64,000 nucleotides of DNA, from contig JAQNBH010000003.1 of NCBI GenBank assembly GCA_028752905.1, forward strand, positions 40,113,354 through 40,177,353. Direction: 5' to 3'. Of this stretch, positions 10,353 through 20,816 are shown in pieces; position 1 is the stretch's first letter; each line of letters opens with the position of its first letter. The notes beneath the pieces were generated by a model. That model saw nothing but the letters and a program-made list of their open reading frames with translations, was not told the DNA's origin and did no database searches. The DNA is from Cladorhizidae sp. MBARI D1340-BT2. Taxonomy: Eukaryota > Porifera > Demospongiae > Poecilosclerida > Cladorhizidae. A program made the position numbers and the translations under genes.

Positions 10353-11478
10353 CTATTCCGTATTAGGATATCCCAACCATATGGGAGGCTTCACTGCACG
10401 GACAGAATGCCGAAAAACCTGAATTGAGTCTGGCTCGGGCACTGCAGCTGGAGAGTTGACAGCTGGGCTTGAGAATGCATCAGAATCAGTTAATAGTGGT
10501 TGAGTGTGATCAGTTACTCCTTCCGGGAAAGTTAATATAGACGGAGTGCGTTCCCTCTCTACAGAGCCGCTTGGGCAAGGAGCCAAGTCCCGAAGAGAAA
10601 CGGTTGACTCTCGACCATCCATGTAACGGACATGGGCATAGGAGGGATTGGCTTCTTGAAGATCAACTTGGTCCACAAGTGTGTCATTTTTGTTGGCTTG
10701 AACAAATCGGCGGAGCAGTACTGGACCTGGAGACATCAGCCAAGATGGCATAGAAGTCCCATGGGATGATCGGCGTTGAAACCTAAAGAACCTCTCATGC
10801 GTTGTGGAATTCGTAGATGTAGTAAGGAGTGATCGAATAGAGTGGAGCGCAACAGGTAGTACTTGTTCCCATTGAGAGTCTGGCAGGTTCATTGACTTCA
10901 ATGCAAGATGAACAGCTTTCCAAACAATACTATTGTACCTCTCAACTTGACCGTTACCAATAGGATGGTAAGGTGAAGTCTTACTGGTAGATTGTTGTGT
11001 GAGATAGATCTTAACTTCCTGGGAGAGGAAAGACACCCCAGGATCTGAATGGACATAACTGGGGAGGCCACAAAGAGTAAATACCTGGTTAAGGCAATTG
11101 ATGACAGTTGAGGAGTTCGTGTTTGGACAGGGAAAAACAAACGGAAAATGTGAGTACTCATCCACAACTGTGAGAATGTATGTATTCCGAGAAACGGAAG
11201 ACAATGGCCCCTTAAAGTCTATGCTGAGTCACTCTATAGGCTGTGTGGCTTTGATTAGTGCTCCAGAAGTGGGGCGATAGAACTGGGGCTTCAACTCTGC
11301 AGCATCCTGAAAATATTCTCTTCACATCATCAGTTGAGTAGGGCAAGTTCTTGGAGCGTCCAAAGTGTAGCATCTGAGTTACTCCTGGATGACACAAAGC
11401 CTTGTGTATATCATACATAATTATCACACGACAGTATGGAAGATATAAAGGCCCGTGGAAATGAGTCAGGAGCCACAT
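10353..11478 (-). pseudogene. Integrase of gypsy element D
   Basis: This enzyme would insert the retrotransposon cDNA into the genome. The N-terminal zinc-binding part begins at 11478 (K-A-L-C-H-P-G-V-T-Q supplies a histidine). The catalytic core begins near 11240 with L-S-I-D-F-K-G-P-L, supplying the first Asp. It continues with H-S-D-P-G-V-S-F at about 11050 (second Asp) and G-N-G-Q-V-E-R-Y-N near 10950 (the Glu), so all three catalytic acidic residues are present. The C-terminal part has a P-G-P-V-L-L-R-R-F segment and ends at 10353. One in-frame stop near 11230 separates the N-terminal and core parts. It lies downstream of RT-RH, the ordinary gypsy order, and reaches almost to the polypurine tract. 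Confidence 0.85.
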
Positions 11479-12691
11479 TGTCTCTGTCAGGTCGATACTT
11501 CACTGAGTAGGAGAAGGATGTCAATTCGAGTCTCCAGTCTTGAATTTTATTATTCTTGACCTTTGTACGTTTCCGGTTATCGAACATGAATGCCACTGAG
11601 CATTGATCTGCCTCAAGAATGAATTGTCGGCCAGAAAGTAAGTGCCTCCACTTGCGCACTGCCTTAATGATCGCTATAGCCTCCTTCTCCATCACTGGGT
11701 AATTTAGCTCACTGCTTTGAAGCATTCTTGACATGAAAGCGACAGGCCGCCCCCCTTGATTCAACGTTGCAGAGATTGCAACCTCAGAGGCATCACACTC
11801 GACTATGAAAGGACAACTTTCATCAATGGAATGAAAAGTGGCTTTCTCAAGCTCCCTCTTTAGGAAGCCAAAGACCGTCAATGCAGCTTCGTCCAGTGGA
11901 AAGGATGTAACAATCATCAGAGGTCGTACTTTGTCATAGAATTGTGGAATCCACTTAGCATAATAGGCAAACATACCTGCAACTCTACGAAGAGACTGTC
12001 GATTTGTGGGGGGAGGAAACTCTTGAAGAGGTTGAAGCCTCTCTGGATCAGGTTTAATGGAGCCATTACCCACACAATACCCAAGAATATTTATGACTTT
12101 CACAGATTCCACTGTCTTGCTTAAATTGAGGGTAAGACATCTGTGGCAAACAGCGGCAAGAAATCTCTGAATGTTAGTGTCATGCTCCTCCTGATCCTTG
12201 CCAGCAACTGTGATGTTATCTAGATAGGGAATGGTATCCCGGAGCCCTTCTTGCTCGACCATAGTGTCCATACTCCGCTGAAAAACTGCAACACCATTAG
12301 TAATACCAAAGGAGATGCGGCGGAAATGGTAGAGTCTTCCATTTGCTTCAAACCCTGTATATTTCATGTCGGATTCCTTGATTGGGACTTGATGGTAAGC
12401 ACATTTTTTTAAGTCAAATGTTGAAAACAACTTGTAGTTGGCAAGGTTATTGATCATGTCATCAATTCGGGGAAGAGGATATCCATCTAACTCTGTGAAC
12501 AGATTCACAGTCTGAGAATAGTCAACACATAGTCGTTTCTTGTGTCGGAGCAAGGGGTCTTTGACAACCACAACCTGTGCCCACCATGGGGAGATACTGG
12601 GCTCTGTAATGTTCTTCTCTAAAAGTCGAGTAATCTCGTGGTGTATGAAAGCACGATCATCTTTGCCAAAACATCTAGACCTGGTTGCCAC
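11411..12691 (-). pseudogene. Reverse transcriptase-RNase H of gypsy element D
   Basis: A long open frame of 426 codons copies element RNA into DNA. RT motifs appear in order: E-K-N-I-T-E-P-S-I-S-P-W near 12610, L-C-V-D-Y-S-Q-T-V-N at about 12530, F-S-T-F-D-L-K-K near 12410 (a catalytic Asp), F-G-I-T-N-G-V-A-V-F-Q-R near 12290, and Y-L-D-N at about 12220. The last is an altered Y-x-D-D box with the second Asp replaced by Asn. RNase H follows with V-E-C-D-A-S-E-V-A near 11790, an E in V-M-E-K-E-A at 11690 and L-E-A-D-Q-C near 11615. Elements of this lineage often carry Y-L-D-N, so it may be functional variation. The frame overlaps the integrase N-terminal frame by about 68 bases. The genuine start was upstream in the protease. 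Confidence 0.88.
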
Positions 12692-12695
12692 CGGT

Positions 12696-13030
12696 TTACA
12701 ACTGGGGAGGGGATTCGTAAACAGACAGTAATGCTTCTGAAAGAGTACAGTCTGACGTTACATCGGATACTAACAAATCAGATCTCTCACCTCCGAACTT
12801 GATAACGACACTGTGGTGTTTTTCCTGAAAGTCTTGTCCAAGAATTATATCACTACAAAGGTTTTTGAGGACAGCAAGGTGAGTAGCTGTATAAACATCA
12901 TTGTTGCAACTAAGGTCTGTAAAACAGTGACCCAGGACAGCAGCCTTGACCGTAGAGAGTACCATAGGAATGTCCTGGGATGAAGGATGGAAACGGAGCT
13001 TTAGTTTCCTGGTAACTCTCCCATCCTTCA
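12696..13030 (-). pseudogene. Protease remnant of gypsy element D
   Basis: This carries the C-terminal part of an aspartic protease: L-G-H-C-F-T-D-L, then N-L-C-S-D-I-I-L-G-Q-D-F-Q near 12830-12870, which is the I-L-G-x-D-F flap-distal motif. The catalytic D-S/T-G that should lie further upstream is missing. At about 13030 the reading frame passes directly into sequence from a different reverse transcriptase. The element is therefore truncated inside protease. Confidence 0.7.
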
Positions 13031-13874
13031 TATTGAGGGCAACTAAGGATGCGCCAAAATAAAAATGTCGCACAGGAAAGGGAGTTCTACCTACAAGAAC
13101 CTGATTTGCAAATTATGTCAAGGCTTTAATCAGGTTCACGCTATTACATTGAGCTGCATCTATGATTAAGTCCTTCAGATGCTGCGGACGTAGGACATCG
13201 GGACTCCCACCGGACCCACAAGGAAATGATCGAATAGCCTTTACGATCAACTTCTCAGAAAGTACTCAGACGCTTTCATCAAAGACTGGAGGAGGGGGCT
13301 GAGATGTATTCTGGTCAGGTGAGGGATGCTTATCTTTGAGCCTGTTGAGTGTGTTCTCATCAAAACTTGCTAGAGAATCCTCAGAGCTTGCAAGACGGAT
13401 CGCTCCCTTGAAGTCACCCTCCTCCAATTTGGATGAAACAGACTTGCAAAGCAAATCCAAGGGATGGATCTTTATTAAAATATGTTTCTTATTCCCTGGG
13501 ACATGGGTCTGAGTTGGGTATGTTTCATCCCGAATGAAGGAGTTTATATGTGAGGCAAGGCTTCTTTTGGGCCCACCCCTGCTAGGATGTCTTAAACAAC
13601 AAGGAGCAAATTTAAATAACCTACCCCATTTATGAAGATTATCCATATCCAACGCAATATAATTAATGATGGCAGTTAACTTCAAGGCTGCTTGGGGACG
13701 AGATGCACGTGGTATCCTCTTTATAATCTTTATCAACGGTGGCTTAGCCTTAAACGGTACTTGTTCATTATTAAGAGACTCGCTGCTTTGATGTGTTGTT
13801 GGAGAAGGTGTAGAGGGAAGTGAAGGTGTGGAGCGGGAGCCATGGCAGCGATCATCAACTGGACCGCAGACCAC
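13031..13874 (-). pseudogene. N-terminal part of a second reverse-transcriptase-type ORF, fused to element D
   Basis: A minus-strand frame of 202 codons (13874-13266) continues past a stop and reads A-I-R-S-F-P-C-G-S-G-G-S-P-D, then L-R-P-Q-H-L-K-D-L near 13150-13230 and F-F/Y-F-G-A-S-L-V-A-L near 13040. The S-F-P-x-G-S-x-G-G-P-D / R-P-Q-H-L / F-F-G-A-S-L-x-A-L series is the opening of a reverse-transcriptase family common in cnidarians and sponges. I recall it as non-LTR-like but am not certain of the superfamily. The upstream half is Lys/Arg/Ser-rich and ends with H-P-S-P-D-Q-N. Immediately after the A-L-N-M-K-D-G region, gypsy protease sequence begins. This is either a deletion junction or a template-switch chimera. 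Confidence 0.6.
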
Positions 13875-14098
13875 TCAACCGTCCAGAGATGCCCTGGACT
13901 GTCCAGGGATTTAGCCTTTTCAAGATTCTGTCCAGGGGTCGAGGGATTTGCATTAATGATCAAGGTCCAATATACACATTTTCTTTGTGTGTTAAAAATG
14001 AGCATACCACTAATGCCATGATTACATTGTGGTCAAAGCAGCTGCATGCTTTAGATCACCAGATCACCAGCTGTTTTAGTTGCTAGTTGCTGCCGAAT
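13875..14098. other. Short unassigned spacer before hAT transposase
   Basis: No feature supported. A repeated GTCCAG/CCTGGACTGTCCAGG palindromic patch lies at 13880-13935. Confidence 0.3.
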
Positions 14099-16126
14099 AT
14101 GGCTGAACCACCACATCAGAAGAAGCCAAAAAGAATCTGCAAGTAGAAAGATGAATGGACATGCTACAACATGTCATCAAGTAGAAAGTGACCAAGTTAT
14201 GCCCACTGCAACATCTGTGCAATCGATCTCTCAGTGGGTGGTGGAGGATTATGTGAAGTGAAGTGACATATGGAGAATAAATGCCATAAAGATGGTGCAA
14301 AGCTTTCACAAATCAAGCTACAATGACATCCTTACTATCTCAAAAGAAGCAGTCATTAAATGAGCAGGTTACTTGTATTTTACAATTTTCATAGCAGAGC
14401 ATAACTTAGCATTTTCTGCTGTTGACCACTTCACAAAACTGTGTAAAAATATTTTCCCAGATAGTAAAATAGCTGAAGGGTTTGCTAGTGGAGCAACAAA
14501 GACACAAGCCATCATTAAAAATGCTCTTGCTCCTGCACTCAATGAAAATGTAAATCGAAGCCTGTGCATCATCTCCTTTCACTATCCTTTACGATGGGGG
14601 TAATGATCAAGATGTACGGAAATATTTTGCTATAATGGTAAGATTTTGGGATGAAAGTGCACACTCTGCTATCTCACAATAATTATTCTTAGCAATGCCA
14701 GTTTGTAATGTGGCTTCTGCACAAGCAATGTTTGATGCTTTATCAAAGGAATTAGAATGTCATAAAATCCCATGGTCTAATTTGATTGGCTATACATTAG
14801 ATACAGCTTCTGTAATGGTTGGGAAAAATAATTCTGTCCTGAGCAGAATTAAGGAAAAACAACCAAAACTATTCAGTCTTGGTTGCACTTGCCATCTTGT
14901 TGCTCTATGTGCTACCGCAGGCTTAAAAAAACTTCCAGTATCTGTTGATAGCCTTCTCATAGACATTTGTTATCACTTCAAATACTCTGCAAAAAGATGG
15001 GCTGAATACTCTGAAATAGAAGCTGACTTTGCAGATATCAAACAACTAAAACATTGTCCACACGCTGGCTAAGTTTGGAGCACTGCATTAAAGCTGCTTA
15101 TTGACAAATGGCCTGCTCTTTATGCTTATTTTGATCTCAAAGCGGAAAGTACGGCAGGCAATGAGCGTTTTCATCGAATTAACAAACTGTAATGACCCAT
15201 TGGTAAAGCCTTTTTGCCACTTTGTATCATTCGCTTTAAAGCCTCTCAACAAGTTGACTGTTACCTTGCAAACAAGTGCAAGTCATATTGGCTCACTTCA
15301 ATCAGACATACGTGTCATGCTTCAAGGATACATGAGGAACTTTATCAAACCTGAAGTTATGCTGGTGATCATGATATCACTAAGATCAAATATTTTGAGC
15401 AACAAAATCAAGTTGAAACCGATGAACTTGGTATTTCTACATCTACAAGGCTTCTTTTGTACGAACTTTAAGATGAAGTTGTTGGAACATCAGTTGAGCA
15501 TAAATTTTTCTCCTGTGTTCGTGCTTTTTATGAAACAAGTGTAAAAAAAATGCTTGATAAGTTTCCTTTTGAAGATAAAGTCATCAAAGAACTAGCATTT
15601 CTTGACCCACACAATCACACAAAAATATCTACCAGTGGTATTATCAATCTCGCAACTCGGTTTACATCATTTTCTACAGATGAGATGGATACACTCACTA
15701 TTGAATTTCAAGATCTCGAGCATGCTGTGATAGTCAACTTCCAATATTTAGTCCTAGTAAAGAAAACAGCAAGACCACTGATTATTTTTGGGCTGCTATG
15801 TCTGAAGTGAAGTATGTATCTGACCATGAAAGTCACAGATTTGGTGTGCTATCACAGCTTGCTAAAATGGTCTTGGTACTTCCACATTCCAATGCTGATC
15901 CGGAAAGGCTTTTCAGCATAGTTGGAAAAATTGTAACTGACCAAAGAGTGTCCTTGGATCCTTCAACTGTTTGTGGTTTACTCAGTGCCAAAATCAACAA
16001 CAGCAAACCTTGTTTTGACAGTAGCCATCTTCTTTCTGCTGATTTCCTTCGATCAGTAAAGACTGAAAGCTGGGTAGTTGGCACAGCACCAGAAGGTAGG
16101 TCTGTGTATAGGTACACATCATACAA
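14099..16126 (+). pseudogene. hAT transposase, full-length relic
   Basis: DNA cut-and-paste transposase. A plausible start is the ATG at 14099 (M-A-E-P-P-H-Q-K-K-P-K). A BED-like finger follows at about 14200-14300 (H-C-N-I-C ... H-M-E-N-K-C-H). The RNase-H-like catalytic region is spread over 14373-14603, 14695-15072 (G-Y-T-L-D-T-A-S-V-M-V-G then L-G-C-T-C-H-L-V-A-L-C) and 15101-15544. The C-terminal dimerisation domain is at 15863-15990, with L-P-H-S-N-A-D-P-E-R-L-F-S and a following D-Q-R-V-S-L. In hAT proteins these give, in order, DNA binding, the catalytic acidic residues and dimerisation. Stops at several places and frame changes make it inactive. The right terminus and target duplication are at 16190-16210; the left terminus is not seen next to it. 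The nearest is at 6396. Confidence 0.85.
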
Positions 16127-16203
16127 GATTTCAAATAAAAATTCTGAAGCAGAGAGAAGTTGTGGTTTTTTTTGTTTTTATTTTTTTGGGGTAGTGGACC
16201 CCC

Positions 16204-16341
16204 TTAAGGGAGCCAGTCCCTAGTGCAGCAGTTCTTGTTCTATTCAAATAAGGCTTACCTCTGAGAGAAAGGGAGGTTGGGGTGGAAAAGAACTCTGGTG
16301 GCAGTAAGAGCTAGACTAGTCAAGGAAGGATTGGCCTAACA
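16204..16341 (+). repeat. 5' LTR of gypsy element A, second part
   Basis: From TTAAGGGAGCCAGTCCC to GGCCTAACA this matches the right half of the 3' LTR at 20817-21102. It is separated from its first part at 6239-6395 by hAT sequence and nested inserts. It ends directly at the primer-binding site. Confidence 0.78.
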
Positions 16342-16356
16342 GTTGCTGGCAGCGGT
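16342..16356 (+). promoter_or_regulatory. Putative primer-binding site of element A
   Basis: GTTGCTGGCAGCGGT follows the LTR end. The core TGGCAGCGG is shared with element C's site. The tRNA is not assigned. Confidence 0.5.
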
Positions 16357-16384
16357 CAATGAAGGACCTACACTATACAGCAGG

Positions 16385-17553
16385 ATGAACACCAGGCATA
16401 AGTCGTCTGCTAAGTTGCTAGGGATGGAGGACCATGGACACTCGTCGGACGAGGATACTATTTCCTCACCGGCATTGGTACCTTCTTCAACTGAGTCGGT
16501 GACGACACAGGCTATCACATTGCTCATGCAGCAGCTCCTCCAAATGCAGCGGGATACTGCAGCACGGGATGAGAGAGCAGAAACGGTACGTGCAGAAGAG
16601 AGACGCTGGAGAGAAGTGAGGGAAGAGCGGGACAGGATAGCGACGCAAGCAATGGACGATCAGCTACGAGTAATGCAGAAGCAATTCAAGGACAGACGCG
16701 ATGATGAGGCAAGACGCTGGCGGACAGACGAACAGGAGAGCAGGACTCCAGTCCCTAACCTACCTGTCTTGATGGACCAAGATGATCCGGATGCCTTTCT
16801 CCGGCTGTTCGAGAGGCTGATGTCAAGATATCACATGCCCAAGTCCGAATGGGCACAACGACTGTCAGTGTTACTTACTGCAGGGTGAGAACAATTTACC
16901 AAACGGACATCAAGGATGGGGACATAAGTGATTACAATAAACTAAAAGAGGCTCTGTTGTCTGCTTTAGGCTTGACTGTGGGGGAGTGTCGCAGGGACTT
17001 CTGGCAGCTCAGACAGTATCAGCAATAACAGACTTGGCAGTGCGGGTAAAACGTCTGACAGCAAGGTATGCTAAGGGCTGTGATACCATTGATGAACTTG
17101 TCGAACAGATTTCTCTTGGTGTTTTTTTTGAGTACGATACCAGTAGGGGTGGCAGCACAAGTTCGGCGTGACCATCCCAAGACCACAACAGAAGCAGCTA
17201 GGATGGTTGATTCCTTCATCAAGGACAGGAACACTTACAGGGACAAGCACTGGTCCAAGCCTAGAGATTTAGACTGGAAATATGGCCAGGAGAGCCAGGA
17301 ACGAAAGAGCCAACCTGAGCCATTGGGCAGTGGTAGTACGCCAACTATCAAGTGTGGACAGAACACATCCAAGCATGATGAGAAGATGTACTCTGGACCG
17401 CTGTCATGGATCAAATGCTACTCATGTGGTCAAAAAGGGCATCGGAAAGCAGACTGCCCGAAACGAGTGGCACAGGTTCTTATTCTACACATGGAGGAGG
17501 ACCTGATGGTGACTGGCAAGGTTGGCAACATGATAGCAACCAAAATGAAGTAG
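16385..17553 (+). pseudogene. Gag of gypsy element A
   Basis: Nucleocapsid/capsid precursor. The first ATG after the primer site is at 16385 (M-N-T-R-H-K-S-S). A charged coiled-coil-like segment rich in E/R/Q (16500-16740) is followed by capsid sequence (D-A-F-L-R-L-F-E-R-L at about 16790-16820). After frameshifts near 16888 and 17171 comes the nucleocapsid with a single CCHC knuckle, C-Y-S-C-G-Q-K-G-H-R-K-A-D-C-P, at 17419-17463. That knuckle binds genomic RNA. Three overlapping frames (16343-16888, 16986-17171, 17068-17553) must be combined, so the copy is dead. Gag-type length (about 380 codons) is normal for Ty3/gypsy. Confidence 0.8.
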
Positions 17554-17975
17554 GACACCTGTTCACAGCAGACCATTGTCCATCCGAACTTCGTGCAGCA
17601 TGACCACTACACAGGGCAGGCAATGAGCATTGTCGCTGTGGGTCAGCACCGAGAACTACTGGGACAAGGGCCTCCTAGTGCACCAAGCTGACGATGTCTT
17701 GGGCCAACCAGTCGTGCAAGTCATCCTGCCACAAGCAAGACAAAAAAGTGTGCTACAATTAGGACACTCATCCTTTGGCAAAAGTGTGGCTCCAGGTTGG
17801 AGAGTACACCATCCCTCATGTCGTGGTCGTCATGGACATTACTCCAGACCAGGTATTGCTTGGACAGGATCCGGGCATCCAACACTATCTGGTGGACTTG
17901 GCCGAACAGCAAGCGGAAGAACGAAAGAAGGAAGAAGCAGCAGTGTTGCTAACGAGAAAACAGGCACAGAAATAG
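17541..17975 (+). pseudogene. Protease of gypsy element A, disrupted by a duplicated segment
   Basis: An aspartic protease follows Gag. The active-site region at about 17552-17590 reads D-T-C-S-Q-Q-T-I-V-H-P-N-F, apparently D-T-G-C-S with the glycine codon lost. The distal strand V-L-L-G-Q-D-P-G-I lies at 17850-17880, after L-Q-V-G-E-Y-T-I-P-H-V-V-V-V-M-D. Between them sits a 116-bp copy (17657-17772) of integrase N-terminal sequence that also occurs at 18204-18319. The protease is therefore interrupted and cannot be functional. Confidence 0.7.
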
Positions 17976-18319
17976 GCACAGCAGCTGGCTGACGATGATC
18001 AACACACTAAGGATTCCGGAGCTCTGATGGTTAAGTTGAATGAGGTGTTTGACTTTGCCGATGCCTTTTTGTTCATAGCCATCCTCAGGCCCTGGAAGAC
18101 GAAGATGTAGTGGAGGAAGACTTACCCCTTCCGGCTTTGGAAGGAGGAGGACAACACACTGGCAGATTGCAGACAAGATGCAGACGCTGAAGAGAGAGGG
18201 TACTACTGGGACAAGGGCCTCCTAGTGCACCAAGCTGACGATGTCTTGGGCCAACCAGTCGTGCAAGTCATCCTGCCACAAGCAAGACAAAAAAGTGTGC
18301 TACAATTAGCACACTCATC
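17657..18319 (+). repeat. 116-bp direct duplication of integrase sequence (17657-17772 and 18204-18319)
   Basis: Both copies run from TACTGGGACAAGGG to ACTCATC with very few differences. The second copy is in its natural place at the start of the integrase zinc domain (V-I-L-P-Q-A-R-Q-K-S-V-L-Q-L-A-H-S-S). The first sits inside protease coding sequence. Template switching during reverse transcription would produce this. Confidence 0.8.
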
Positions 18320-19180
18320 ACTCCTGGGAGGACACCTGGGATGCAAGAAAACAAGTGCTATGATCCACAGACATTTCTCGTAGCCGGGCATGGGCAAGGA
18401 CGTGCAGCATTGGTGTAGGGCCTGTGAGAGATGTCAGTTGACAGTGAAACAGAATCATAAGGTGGCTCCACTGGTACCACTACCAGTGATGACGACCCCT
18501 TTCGAGCGACTGGCCTTTGACCTGGTTGGTCCGATTCCCAGAACCAAACGGGGTGCTAAGTATCTTCTGACAACTATGGATTACGGGACGAAGTTTCCTG
18601 ATGCCGTTCCCCTGCGTAAGGTGGATGCTCAGACAGTAGTGGAGGCAATGATAAACATTTTCTCTCGATACGGATTGCCGAACGAAATACTCACGGATCA
18701 GGGATCGGTTTTCACTGGTTCTCTGATGAAAGAGTTGTGTAACAAATTACAGATCTGACGAATAACGACATCCCCATACCACCCCCAAAGTGACGGCATG
18801 TTGGAATGCTGGCATGCCACATTGAAGAGCATGTTAAGAAAGGCAACAGCTAGTAAGCGTGATTGGGATGAATTATTGCCGTATTGTTTGTTCACCTACA
18901 GATCTGCTCCCTCACTCCAACACGGGCTTTAACCCCCTTCGAACTGCTGTTTGGGAGGCATGTTAGAGGCCACCTTGAAGTCTTGAAGGCAGAGTGGCAG
19001 GACAGTAATACCTCGGAAAAGGCTGTGGTGACTTGGGTGGCCGAGTTGAGGAAGAAGTTAACAATGATGGAGGAGATTGTGGAGGAGAACAAAGCAGAAG
19101 CCAAGGCCGCCATGAAAAGACAATACGACAAGAAGGTGACCCCTGTGAGTTACTCACCAGGAGAGATGGTCTTGCTTTGA
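18204..19180 (+). pseudogene. Integrase of gypsy element A, upstream of RT
   Basis: Catalyses cDNA insertion. The zinc-binding domain has the histidines of L-A-H-S-S-L-L-G-G-H-L-G-C-K-K-T (about 18299-18350) and C-R-A-C-E-R-C-Q near 18415-18440. In the catalytic core, the first Asp is in L-A-F-D-L-V-G-P-I-P at about 18510, the second in L-T-D-Q-G-S-V-F-T at 18690-18715, and the Glu in D-G-M-L-E-C-W near 18795-18815. The C-terminal part has K-R-Q-Y-D-K-K-V and P-G-E-M-V-L-L ending at 19180. Breaks are an in-frame stop at 18380, a frameshift near 18755 and one near 18925. The position before RT, not after RNase H, is the diagnostic feature of the element. Confidence 0.88.
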
Positions 19181-20800
19181 GCGCCTCACCTTCAAGACAA
19201 ACTGCAAGACACTTGGCAGGGGCCATACGAGTTCACCAAGTAAATCTCATCTGTGACGTATGTAGTGGCAGTACCGAACAGGAGAACTTTTTGAAACGGA
19301 CTGTGCACACCAACCTCATAAAAAAATGGACGACACCTGATGCAAGAGTGTTGAACCTCATTCTCCTGCATGAAGATGATGATGAAGAGGTAGAAGCCGA
19401 TCCAGAACGGGAAGATGATCACAAATTGACAGTTGAAGAATCAACTCAGCTGGATGGTGTCCTGCTGAAGTGGGCAGCGGTACTTGGTGCGGACCCAGGA
19501 AGGGTGAGTATAGTAAACCATGCCATTAACACTGGTTCTGTTCCCCCAGTTAGGGCGGTACCGTATCGGGTGGCTCCAGCCTGGCGTGACCAGCTGAAAG
19601 AGGAAGTAGGGACACTGCTCCAGGTGGGAATAATCAGGCCATCCCTATCTCCTTGGACATCTCCAGTGCTGCCTGTCAAAAAGAAAGACTGGTACAATTC
19701 GCCTCTGCGTCGATTTCCCGAAACTAAATGCTGTCACAGTTCCAGGCCCTTATGATATGCCAAGGCTGGATGACATTATTGACCAGCTATATAGGCGAGG
19801 CGAAGTTTCTCTTGAAGCTTGATTTATCAAAAGGTTTCTACTAACGACGGAAGATATTGAGAAAACTGCATTTACAACACCATTCGGCAAATATGAATTC
19901 GTCACCATGCCGTTTGGTTTGCGAAACGCTCCAGCCACATTTCAACGACTAATGGACGTAGTGCTGGTGGAAATGCAGGAGTTAGCCTGCACCTACATGG
20001 ATGACATAATCATTTATAGCAACACTTGGGACAAACACATGGCTCACACAAACATGGTTTTGGAACGACTGGCGACATTAGGGCTAACAGTCAAGCCTAC
20101 AAAATGCGAGTGGGCAAAGGCCCAGTGTCTCTATTTGGGTCACAAGTTAGGAGGTGGCAAGGTGGTGCTAGACGACTGCGCAGTGCGACAGTTCCTGCGG
20201 CCTTCAACTAAGATGGGAGTGCGATCCTTTCTCGGATTAGCGGGTTACTACCGCAGATTCGTGCCCCACTTCGCAGATCACTCTATACACCTAACCAAGG
20301 CGACATGCAAAACAGCCCCCCAGAAGCTATGTTGGACGAATGAGCTAGAGAGAGAATTCCAATATCTCAAGCAGGAGCTGAGCAAGGCTCCAGTGCTTAC
20401 CAACCTGACTAAGGCTGACAATCTACAGTTACACACAGATGCCTCCTCCGATGTTGTTATTGGAGCAGTTCTCAGTGTGCTCAGGGACAATGCCGAGAGA
20501 TCAGTGGCCTATTTCTCGAGAAAACTACTTCCACGGGAATCGAGATATGCCACGACCGAGAAGGCAATTGTGGAAGCAATCTGACACTTTGTAATATACC
20601 CAATCGAGAGACCCTTCATCATCATCACAGATCATCGGGCGCAGATGCACCTAAACTCAGCAAGACACACTAATGGCAGAGTGGCACGATGGGCACTTTG
20701 TTTACAGCCGTTGACCTTTACAGTTCAGCACAGACCCGGTACGGCACATGGTAATGCAGATTGGCTATCTCGCCAGGACTGGGACGATGGCCTTCGGCCC
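19181..20800 (+). pseudogene. Reverse transcriptase-RNase H of gypsy element A
   Basis: This copies RNA into DNA. After an acidic linker (about 19370-19440), the RT begins with P-Y-R-V-A-P-A-W-R near 19560. It continues with V-G-I-I-R-P-S-L-S-P-W-T-S-P at 19625-19670, a frame-shifted K-L-N-A-V near 19720, M-P-F-G-L-R-N-A-P-A-T-F-Q at 19907, and the catalytic Y-M-D-D at about 19994-20005. RNase H has H-T-D-A-S-S-D-V near 20430, E-K-A-I-V-E-A at 20560 and I-T-D-H-R-A near 20625. The C-terminal H-R-P-G-T-A-H-G-N-A-D-W-L-S-R lies at 20730-20775. Defects are a frameshift and small gap around 19690-19900 and a stop at 20582. A purine tract follows. Confidence 0.88.
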
Positions 20801-20816
20801 CATAAGGAGGGGGAGG
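20801..20816 (+). promoter_or_regulatory. Polypurine tract of element A
   Basis: CATAAGGAGGGGGAGG immediately before the 3' LTR. Confidence 0.65.
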
